Assembly: GCF_964340395.1 (NCBI RefSeq) | Contig: NC_135555.1 | Span: 2,607,001 to 2,671,000 of the forward strand | Direction of reading: 5' to 3' | DNA: 64,000 nucleotides | Origin: Glandiceps talaboti | Taxonomy: Eukaryota > Hemichordata > Enteropneusta > Spengelidae | Shown: positions 33,865 through 45,000 of the stretch, in pieces | Layout of the letters: every line of letters starts with the position of its first letter | Numbering within the stretch: the stretch's first letter is position 1 | Position numbers and translations under genes: made by a program | The notes under the pieces: model-generated | Database searches by the model: none | What the model was told of the DNA's origin: nothing | What the model saw: the letters and a program-made list of their open reading frames with translations, nothing else

Positions 33865-35760
33865 CTATATTGCTTTTTGTCTAGCAGCCTTGAACTTGGA
33901 CACTCTTTTTGGTGGGGCATTATCTTGCAGTACTGATGGTTCTTCAGGTAGCGTGGCCAATGACCTTGGTTTATTTCTTTCAACTATTGTCCCTGAAAAT
34001 GCCTGTAGGAAAAAAAAATTAAGAGAATGTATGTTTCATTGTAACACCTGTGATAAAACCTGTATTTCCAGGCTAACAATATCGATAGTGTAATAAACTT
34101 TCATCAAACTCTAGTATGCAGCAGAACAGTATAAAGTGTGATAGTTCAATCAATTACAATACATTGCAGGGTTGAGCAATACAGTACAGAAACAAATACA
34201 ACAACTTTATTACAATACATACTAAGAAGAAGAGAGCCAGAAGTAAGGAACAAATGTAATAGTAGTGTACTGTGTTGTAACTATGGTGTGGTAAATTACA
34301 ATACAGTAACTAGTTAAGCATAAAAGAGCATGGTTAGAACAGCACTGAACAGCACTGTATAGCACATCCAGCCACGCAGTACAGTAACATGTGGTACTGC
34401 ACAGAACTATATAGCAGAGCAATGGTACAGTAACAGTACTGCACAACACTGTATAGCACATCCAGCCACAGCACAGCTACGGTACAATAACAGTACTGAA
34501 CAGCACTATATATAGCGCAGCTATGGTACAGTAACAGTACTGCACAGCACGGTATAGCACATCCAGTCATGGTACAGTAACAGTACTGCACAGAACTATA
34601 TATAGCGCAGCTATGGTACAGTAACAGTACTGCACAGCACTGTATATAGAACAGCAATGGTACAGTAACAGTACTCCACAGCACTGTATAGCACAGCAAT
34701 GGTACAGTACTAAGTGCTGCACAGCACTGTATAGCACATCCAGCCATGGTGCAAAATACTACTGCACAGCACAGTGTAGCTATGTAGTAAAAGTATTGAA
34801 ATGCCTATACAAAGTAGTATATCAGCATCAATATGGTCTCTCTTGACACTGTTGATGTTTTGTTTACTCTTATAAAACGTTGTCATTCATTTTCAATGTA
34901 CCAGTATGTTTATGTTCTGTAGAATTCAACACAATTACACAAATATATGTAGTACGCCTGCTTCATTATGGTCTCTTGACACCTTGATATAGTTTTTACT
35001 CTGGTAAAATATCTGTTATTCAACATACCAGTATGTCTACATTTTCTACACTAATAAACACAACAATTGACAATTTATAGTTCAACTTACTGTCATAGGT
35101 GCAGACATCACTGGTCTCATTGGCATTTTCTCTTTCTTTTGCATTTTGGAAGATGTAACGCCAGTACTGTGTTTAAGTATAGATTTAGGACTGACATTAT
35201 GTTTAATGACTTCTTTCACACTCTGTACTACTACCCCTTCCTCCTCTTCTTCCCTCATCTTATTCCCAAAATGTTTATAAATATCCCTAGGACTTTCCAG
35301 CCTTGGTGAGTCTTCAGGTGTTGATTTGTCATCATTTTCCTATATAAGCAAAAAATTCAAATTGTAGTATGGTACTAGGATCAAAACATAACAGACAGTA
35401 ACCACACAAAATCTCAACATATTATACTGAGATATTAAAAGTAGGACCAAAAATCACATTTTTGAAAACATGACCAAAGTCTAGATGCTTCTTGGAAAAT
35501 TCCTACCATGACAAATCTGCCCTTTAGTTTTTGAGTTTATAAGTTTTAAATAACAATCCCAATTTTCAACAAAATTTCACATCAGCTAATATTTCACAAA
35601 GAGACATCCCAAGTACTGTCCCTACAAATTACAAAGACGATAATCCCAGGAATTTTGTACTTTAGGTCACACACACACACAGACACACATACATACACAT
35701 ACACATAGACATAGACACACACAGACACACAGACACACACATACACATACACATACACAT

Positions 35761-35854
<94 letters not shown>

Positions 35855-38800
35855 TATAACATAGACAACTTTTAGTTCAATCATGCTAAAAAAAATAATT
35901 CATATTGCTATCATAAACAGTAGTATGTAAGTAACAGTGGAATTGTCAGATACTATTAAATGTGAAGTACTGTCTCTATATATCGTTAAATCTTTTGTAC
36001 TTCTGACCCAACCTGACTAGATTGAAGTTATGACTATATAATTATAATTTGTTAAAATATAGATTACTATGAACATCACCTTCCACCACATTTATATACA
36101 TTAATTTTGATATTTTCCATAAAATTCTCTTAAAATATTCATCTAGTTTGAATTTATGTATTCTCTTTTGTGTTAAAGATCAATAGTTTACGGGGAAACA
36201 GGGACAAAGTGATGAGATAAAAATGACATGATTAACATCACTTTAATAAAGTGACATCAGCATGAAAGGGTACCAGATGGTGACACTCTATGAGCTATAC
36301 TGTGGTTACTCATCTTATTTGCAAAACTAAACTCACATTTGTGTTATGTTATTTGTATTCTGAATATTGAGGTGATCAAATTTTATACGCTGCCTTTTAC
36401 AACACTGTAACCTAAAAAGAAGGTGACTGACCAGACAGAATCAATAGATGTGAAGATCAGCTGATTACAAAATGACTGATGTTACCATGGTAACCACAGC
36501 TTGATACATTACCATGACAACAATAGCTTACCTCTTCTGAATCTTCGTCAATTGATGTTAGGGAAGGTATTTTTGTATGTGTAAATAAGATAGTTTTGTT
36601 GATGTCATCGGCGTCGTCATCACTTTCACCAATCACCTCTGGTTCATCTTTCCATTTGACATGTTTTCTCTGTCTCTCTTCACGTTGAGGTAGGGAGTTA
36701 GGTCTCGGTATCCGACAGTTGTTCATATCTTCTTCCTGCTCCTCTTCCTCACTTTCATTAAAGTCTGACAACCTGGATAGTGAAGTGCATTATGGGTAAA
36801 ATAAATTTGCATATCTTTAAAGTGCATTGTGGGTAGGACACTATATTGGTAACTGATAATGGTTCTTTGACTTCTGCAACTACCATCAACAACATATGAA
36901 GACCCCCTGCATTGTACAAAGAGATTATCATTTAAAAAGATATTGCGATACACACATAAACTCTCTCTTATCACAGCCAGACAGTGGTGCGTCATGTAGG
37001 CCATTCCATTAATATGTAGGGTATTCTCTAACTTGATATATGACATTGTCAGGATTATTTCCAAATTATTCTGCATCCCATAATATTTCTTGAACAGTGA
37101 TTTGAACAACTTTTGTTGGTATTTTATTCTTTGACCAGGTGATTGTGATGTAAAAAAAATAATTGCATGTATCCACATCCAAAGTGATAAGATCTTTTCC
37201 TACACATGCTATGACTAGATAATAACATACACTGCTGTTGAATGTCACTTTCCCATACATGATACACAATGATTGCCCAGTTTAATAAATTTCTGTGTAT
37301 AATATGTCAACTAGCATTTTTAATATTTTAGTATTCAAAGAGAAGTATCACTTCTAATTTAATAATTCCCTGATAATTTGACCCTGTATCATTACCTTGA
37401 TCAAAAGTATTGTGAATGTATTTATTTATTTCTACATTGATTTATTTTAGCTGAATAAGTGCAAAACATTTTTTTCAGTGAAAATAACTAGCAATATGCA
37501 AATTAAATTGAGTTGTAAGAAATAATTTGATTTGAAATACACAGGTTATAACACACAAGCAGTTCAAAGATTTTAGCTTTGAGCTTTCACTCTGTCTTGG
37601 TCGACGATCCTCACCAGAATGACAAATTCCATAGTTACAGCTGACCACTTACTGTGCATCATAATCTACATGTAAGTCGTTTGATTTAAGCTGATGGACA
37701 GTTTTGGTCAATGAAATAATTTAAAAGTAGTCTCTAATTCTCCTTGCACTGACTGCCAAAATATAGTGTGTCACATAATAAAACACCATTCCACTCTTGA
37801 AATTTTCCACATGTCAACAAAACGACATTCACAGTCTATATACTGCCAACATCTACTAAATTTACTAACTTTGCTAATTCATCTAACTCTTCTTCTTCAG
37901 CCTCTAGTGCATCAAGCCTGGCCCATAGCTCTTCTTCTGTTATTTTGTGTCTCCTAGCAACTGTTTCTTGTCTCATCCTTTCTTCATCTTCCTCTGCTTC
38001 TTTCAACTTCTTTCTTTCTTCTTGAATCCGTTTTTCTTCTTTTTCCTTAGCCTTCTCCGTTGCTTTCTGTTGGAATTGTTTCCTTCTGTTCTCTGTTAAC
38101 AAGGAAAAGTTTCAGTAGTTTCAGAATTTACATCAATTATTAGAATACAATTCTTATTTTTCTATAGAATGACACCAAAAACTATAATTACCAATGAACT
38201 AACAGAGTTAAAAAAAAAATCTTGGAAGGGAAATCCCAAATTTTTGTTGATGTCTCGTTAGCATCCCAAATTTGGGATTCATATCCAAGAAATGTTTTGC
38301 CTCTGAGAGTAGAAACTTTCACTAGTAACTATGAAGCCAAAGTCCATGAACATCATTCTTGCAAAAACAAGAACATTTTTTGAAAAAAAGAGAAAGTTTT
38401 GAATAATTTGACTGCTGTAGTTACAACAGTGTTCTTATATTTCCCTTACTGACTATTGTAAATCTCTAATCAGTTACATGGAGTGGTAGTAATGGTGACT
38501 TTGACAAGTCATATACTAGTTACTTCACAGAAATAAATCAACCATTGACATGATTCAGAAAAAAACCGAGAGAAAATACACATATGTGGGCTGGACCTGT
38601 CAAAATTATTGACTGATAGCTATAGGTGTTTCTATTGTCAAATCCAGTTTTACATGAGTACCAAGTATTAGTTTTCACATTGGAGATTCACGACAAACTA
38701 TTGTCACAAACATGTTTCAATGATAGATAATCATGATATTTACATTTTGTGTTTTTGAGATCTGTTAGTTTATCTACCCATTTTTAAAACCATATGGAAT

Positions 38801-41626
38801 ATTAAAGTATTTTCTGTCTGAGTGAAACATTTTCATCACATGTATTGTTAATCAAATCAACAGCCATATGTTATCTATATAAAAGTCATTCACACACTGT
38901 AAACCTACAGATTTTCATCACTACAAATTTTGTGATTTGCATTCGTCAGCTAGTTCACAAAGACTAGTGTAGGCAAATTCCTGGCACACTGTGTTTATGT
39001 ATAAGATGGCATTTTAGCCACTACTTATTTTAACGTTTTTGTTTTCAAGTGAAATAGGCAAAAATACGTCTTCAGCAAATGTTTCTTGGCCTAGTTTACA
39101 GTAGTACCTTTATTGAAAGTTGTTTATACAACAGATGTTAAAAGCAAAGGTTTATTATCAATGTTTATATGGTTGTATCAGCATTTTCAAATGGTGAAAC
39201 CAAACCCACAACTAGCCTAGAGCCAAAGCGTATCCATTTCAACACTTTCTTCCTCTACAAGGAAAGCAACGAAGTTAATACACTTAGATTCAAGGCTATG
39301 TAGAACCAAATAATCACAGCACAGTGCAGAATAGATCGAATGCACCACACACAACCACCAATCTTGTGCAAGATAAATTAGATAGGAATGATGTAAATTG
39401 TTTATTAATTCAAAATGGCTCCAAAGTCCCAAGGCAGACAATTATTTCCACTTGTACAGTTCATACATTGTACTTATGGAATCATGTATTCTGTAATTCC
39501 TTAGACCAAAACACTTTTCATTGTCTCACTTTACATCATATGACTATACTGAACACTTTTATAAGAATGAAATATCCTCACCTCTCCATTTTCTTTCCTG
39601 TACTTCATCGTATGGTTCATTAATATCTACAACACCCTGTGCACCGACTTCTTTAGTGATTTCATCAGTAAATCCAACTCTGGATTCTATCAATTTTTTT
39701 TCTTCAATAACTTTCTTTAGATTGTCATCAACATCTGAAAAATAAATGAATATTTGATTTCTATAATTTCTATATCAGTTTTTCATTGCAAGGACTACTA
39801 ACTATTAAAGTTTGCGTAATTATAATAATAATAATCTTTATTTATACTGAATAGTTCCTTAAGTATAAAACACTTATCTCCCAAGAAGTCCAGTGAGGGC
39901 CATCCCTGATTCTAATGTGACTACAATGACAGTCAATCAGATTTTTTAAAAAACACTTGATTTCATGTGTCTGAGTATTAAAGGCTAAGATCAAGAATTT
40001 CTTTGTTCACAAAATACTACAAATTGAGCAAAACAGGATGTATTGCAAAACCATTGTCTTCATCACCTACATCTACATGTAGCAACCTTTGAAACTCACG
40101 ATATATCAACACATTATCCATAGATGATACAAATTTGAACTCACAGCCTTTTCTCCTCTGTACAATTTCACAAGCTTGTTTTGCAGACCTTTCTGCAAAC
40201 CAATTGTCACCAAGCAGTACAAGTATTTCATTGGTATGGACCATCTTACCTGGCATAAAAGCCAGTGATCCAAATGGAACCTGGAATTCAAAACAATAAT
40301 GTGTTACAATAGATTAGAGCTCTCTACTTTCTTATTTAGATGGTGTGATTACATCTCTAAGATTTCATCAAACAATAGTGTGTTACAATAGATTAGAACT
40401 CTCTACTTTCTTATTTAGAATAACAAAATAGTGTGATCACATCTCTAAGATTTCATCAAACTTCCGGAAGGTAATTTACATTTGTTAAAAAAAAATATTT
40501 AAAAAATGTACATGTTAAACTCCCACCATGATAAAATATTTTGAGTAGCAGCTGCAGGTAGATATCACCAAACTTGATTAATGAATGAAAGTACTTTCTT
40601 GATTTCTGTATATATATATATTTCTACTAATTTGTGGTGTGGTAAAAGACAGAAGAATTATAGAGTGAAAGTAAATGCTGTATGTCATTTCAATAGATCA
40701 CATCCCTGACATCATGAAGTGTTGTTAAAAACCAGGTCTAGGAATGACTTTTTATCTTACTGGACATGTTATTCTTTAGAATACTTTGTATTTATAGTTA
40801 TTTTGTATTCAAATTCCAGGAAAATATACATTGTATATATTATGTTACAATCTAACTTAGTTTATTCCTACCATCTGTTTCTTTGTACCATTTCCTGATA
40901 TTGTACAGGAACTTACCATAATGTCATGGGATACTTTGTCAGGCAATGTCTGCAATCTGTCATGCAATGCCTCATAGTCTGTACTAAACTTCTCCCTGTG
41001 AAATATGGTAAATATGAAAGAAACACATTTTTTATGACAGAAAAGTTGCTTTTTTCACAAGAACATGTTGTTTCCAGTAAAACTAATTTAGTATGTGTAA
41101 TACATTGCTTTTACATAACTTTCGTGGGATTGCAATGTTTGTGGGGTGAATGCAAGTTAATGGCAAATCAAGTGGACTACTTTTTTTTAACGTACCAGTG
41201 ATCCAGCAATAGTACAATATGTGCTGAGTCAACTATCCACCCCCACCCCCATCCTATCCCCCATACCTAAGTGCTATAGTTATGTCTATGATGTCCAAAT
41301 GAATCTATATTTCTGAAATATCATTTGAAAACAACAAAGTAAAACGTAAACAATTTATGCATGTTATCTGAGCTTTTTTAAAATAGAAGGTCAAAAGTTC
41401 ATTTTTGAATGACTTTTATTTGCTATTTTTATATCACTTCCGTGACTTGTATCCAGTACATATCTGAAGACAAACTATTTACATTTCTATCAGATTTCAA
41501 ATAAGTGTAAATATTGTTTTGTTAAATTTTGTCAAAATCTACTTACCACTGTTGAATCCTTTGGTTACAATCATCTATCACTTTTTGTTGTTCTTCTCTT
41601 AGCCTCTGTATTTGTGACGGGTCCAT
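33865..41626 (-). CDS. URI1: URI1, unconventional prefoldin RPB5 interactor, 8 exons
   Basis: Minus-strand exons are 41626-41547, 40995-40917, 40280-40145, 39734-39582, 38092-37870, 36772-36532, 35339-35091 and 34002-33865. They join in phase to 432 aa (human 535). URI1 is the alpha-type prefoldin subunit of the R2TP/prefoldin-like chaperone complex. It binds RPB5 and is linked to TOR signalling. Visible features are the prefoldin coiled coils with VPFGSLAFMPGKMVHTNEIL and LLGDNWFA (54-82), a Lys/Glu-rich helix before EEELWARLDALE, and an acidic stretch SEEEEQEED. These are followed by SPRDIYKHF and VSPKSILKHS as in human, and the conserved C-terminal AFSGT and RVSKFKAAR. The segment K260-HVKW-264 fits an RVxF-type PP1 docking motif. 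The shorter length comes from a smaller acidic and disordered region. It is convergent with cyclin E and divergent from MRPL3. Confidence 0.96.
34330..34775. repeat. Minisatellite, units of about 46-58 bp
   Basis: Units are built from GGTACAGTAACAGTACTGCA, CAGCACTGTATAGC and ACATCCAGCC, with roughly eight to nine copies. It lies in the last intron of URI1. The repeated Cys/Ala/Val frame on the minus strand (137 codons) is a product of the repeat. Confidence 0.9.
35665..35855. repeat. (CA)n/(CATA)n microsatellite
   Basis: A near-continuous CA/ACAT run in URI1 intron 6. The Cys/Val open frames on the minus strand are repeat translations. Confidence 0.97.
40310..40462. repeat. Tandem duplication of about 75 bp in URI1 intron 2
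   Basis: Two adjacent copies of a unit beginning GTGTTACAATAGATTAGA and ending ATCTCTAAGATTTCATCAAA. The second has a small insertion. Confidence 0.85.
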
Positions 41627-42058
41627 GGTTTTAAGTCTGAGTAGATGAAAAATCTGACAACATACGACAGTGATTGTAATGGTATACACTTTTAGTCTTC
41701 AAGTTCAAAAAACATGTGACACTGCTATCGTAGCATCAATTTACAAGTTCACTCAGCTCGCGCACAATTAAAACTCGTGAAAACTCGAGTGAGGATGTCA
41801 GTGTTTAGTTTACATGGGTAATCATGATCTAAGCCCACCATCGGACTGTAACATGATGCTTACAATATTGATGTACGATCGACATCTCTTCTTTCATATT
41901 AATCTGCATGTTCTTTAAAATTTCCTTTCCCTGTTGTATGGCGGCGCACTTCTACAACCATTGATACAAACTATATTTTGATTGGATGCCACTTTTGAAA
42001 GGCAAAGATTTGACCAATTGAAATTGTTGTAACATCAATGCTGACATTAACATTAAAG
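41627..42058. promoter_or_regulatory. Compact bidirectional promoter, URI1 / MRPL3
   Basis: Only 432 bp separates the URI1 ATG (minus) from the MRPL3 ATG (plus). It is relatively rich in CpG (CTCGCGCACAATT near 41757). It contains ATGGCGGC at 41938-41945, which matches a YY1 core site common near housekeeping start sites. CCAAT-type boxes are seen as GATTGG near 41979 and CCAAT near 42014. No TATA box was recognised. Confidence 0.6.
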
Positions 42059-45000
42059 ATGTCTGCGCCCATGTGCCTTCGAAATTTTCTCCGATTTTCT
42101 TCTGTTCCACGGCTTTTGTCAACATCGAGATGTAAAATTAGGTAAGCTTCTTATTTGGTCATAAGTACCGTTGAAAATTGAATGTGTACAATATAGATGT
42201 GGCGTCAGTGTGAGCTTGGAGGAATTCCTCCAAGGTGTGAGGTTGTTTGCGTCAATATAACTGTGCATGTTGATTTCACGCAGCACAGTGATTCACACGA
42301 TGGAAGTATCACTTCTAAGTTCCATGATCGTACTATTTTGCGGAGGAAAGGCACCTTGGCAATGACCACCTCCATATCGGATGCGATCATGCAAATTGGA
42401 TGTGTTGTTAACAACAGCCACACAGTAGTAACTATTGTAACGCCTACCATTAGAATAGTTTTTTCTAAATTTCTGGAAACCGTGACTTTTGTCGCTGATG
42501 TCAATACAATCAATATCAATAGATTGAATTTATGAGAACATTCTGAACAAAAAAAATAAATTGCACGAGATTTCTTGAAAACCCAGATGATCATGTCACA
42601 GTGGCCATTTGTTGTGAATGATTCAAATCAGTTATGGCATTACTAGGGGTAGCCCTAATCACCTCATAACCCTCACTCCTTGAGTCATTTGCTTGAATAC
42701 AAATATGTATTTGATGTGGAGAGCTTCATGATGTGGTAACCAAGACAAGTCTGTGGACTAATGTTGTACAATAAATTCATTGTTCTACATTCAAAAATAA
42801 AATACATAAAATGTAGGAAATCAAAAGTGAAATGATAAATAACAAATTTAAAATTATCAAAATTCACCACATATGTTTATCTCATATTTGTGGTCTAAAA
42901 CATTCAATCATAAAACTAACCAAATAAACTTTCCTCTCTCTCACCACAATTCTTAGATTTAGCTATGAATTCATAGTTAGTTAGAATCAGTGCTATCACA
43001 GTAAACTGATAACACTGTGTAATCAATAATCATGAATTATTTTTATTAATTATATTTTTTTTTTTATTTTTCAGGATATTGTCATCACATTCAGTCCTCA
43101 CACACAGAAAGCAGTCATCACTACCACCAAGACAGGCTCACGTTGAAAGTGATATAACTGAAGATAATTTAGAATTTACTATTGATTATGCAAAAGTTAG
43201 GAACATTCTGCAACCAAGTCCTCTTAAAAATGAACCCTGGCCAGTAGAGAAATGGACACCAAGAAGTAAAAGATGTGGAATTATTGCTATCAAGTTAGGA
43301 ATGATGCCAATGTGGACAAAAACAGGAGAACGTGTACCAGTGACGTTACTACAGGTTGGTTTCTATCTTTTACACGGTCACATTTCACACCAGTCCAAGT
43401 CAGAAATCCAAAACACCTTTTACTGTACATGTTTGAATAGAAAGATTCACTGCCACATTTCACACCAGTCTGAGTCAGAAATCCAAAACACCTTTTCCTG
43501 TACATGCTTGAATAGAAAGAAAGATTCACTTATTCCTCAGACAATGCCATAATGAAATCTCTTACCATTCAACAAGCAAAGACAATTGAAGAAAATGCTA
43601 ATTGTTCCAAACAAAGTGTCTGCATTGTATATGGTTCTCGACAGATTGTTATCAATACTTAGAAGCATTGTGATGGTTGCTTTTCATCAGATAATTGAAC
43701 AGCACTCCTAGTGGCCAAACTGTACAATCTTTTGTTTAAATGTGACTTACTTTATGTTAGATTGTGAAATACAGTTGTGGTCGGTGCTCTGATACCCTGC
43801 GGATGTAGGAGAGTGTATTGGCCACCATTGACTGTATTTTACTGTCTTAATGTTTGAGAGTCAGTGTAAGTTTCAAGGAAGTATGAACATAAAGTGGCAC
43901 AATCAGTCTGTTTACGTCAGCTACTTTTTATTTACAGTTACAAGATTGTAATGTAATTGACTACAGACCTCCAGAAGAAACCAATGAGAAATATGGACAT
44001 CTTTATGTTGGTGCAAAGAATGCGGCTCCATTTCATGTAAGTTTCACAAAGCATGGTTGTACAGATTCAGATGATAGCAAGTTATACAGCCTTGTCTAGT
44101 AAGCCTTGGCTTTTGTTGCAAAAAAAAGAAAAAGTTATGGTATACGCTAAACCAGTGTACCCTCTAAGCCAATTTGACGCGCCACTGACGCGCACAATTT
44201 CTAGTGGCGCACCAAAATTTGGTATTCTCCTATCTATTACTATGTGATGACTCGCAAGAAATGCCAGTTTTTCTCATTTTGACTCACAACAAGACTTGGC
44301 TATCATTAGAAGGCACATTTGCTCGCCAGTATTTCTCTGCTTTACAATGTGAACTGACTTTCTGTTGTTGGTCTTCTTGTTGAAGCATAGCAACTCACTG
44401 ACTAGTGGTCAAACTGACTGACTAGTGGTCAACTGACTGACTAGTGGTCAAACTCATTGACTAGTGGTCAAACTCACATGGTCAACTACTGACTAGTGGT
44501 CAAACTGACTGACTAGTGGTCAAACTGACTGACTAGTGGTCAACTGACTGACTAGTGGTCAAACTCACTGACTAGTGGTCAAACTCTGTATACAACATAC
44601 AAGCTTATACTATATATATGATTTCATTATGAGAATATGTTCTATTCCATACCTGTATGTCATGAGTTGTAAATACACAATACTAGATATGAAATGAGGG
44701 TATGAACTGTTAATGTAGTGACTAGTAGTAGTGACATCACTATACGAAAAGTCATAATTGACTACGTCTTTTCACCTGGGGTAAAACTTGAGCCGAGGAT
44801 GTGTAAATGTGTATGAGACAAAGTTCCACCTTTGACTTAATTTACCCCCAGTGATCTCTCACCTGGAGGTTGTAGACAGTCAAAAGTGTCACTTCATCTC
44901 GTACTACCCCTTGCTTGACAGAGATGGTAGTTAGGTGGGTCACAGGTAGAGTAAAGGTTGGGTAAAGGTGGGTAAATTAGATTTTTCATGTAGTACATTG

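Noticed and set aside
34334-34747. 137-codon Cys/Tyr/Val-rich frame on the minus strand in the URI1 region
   Set aside because: It is the intronic minisatellite read through. URI1 exons on either side splice across it in phase.
42197-42594. Overlapping frames of 112 codons (plus) and 129 codons (minus) in MRPL3 intron 1
   Set aside because: Both strands are open over the same stretch, there is no recognisable family, and MRPL3 exons 1 and 2 join in phase across it. Chance is the simplest explanation.
44150-44225. GC-rich segment GACGCGCCACTGACGCGCAC ... GTGGCGCACC, possible element end
   Set aside because: There is a short local inverted repeat, but no second copy and no opposite terminus in the window.
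44395-44587. Regularly spaced short repeats resembling a CRISPR array
   Set aside because: Units are directly adjacent with no unique spacers, and the context is a eukaryotic intron.
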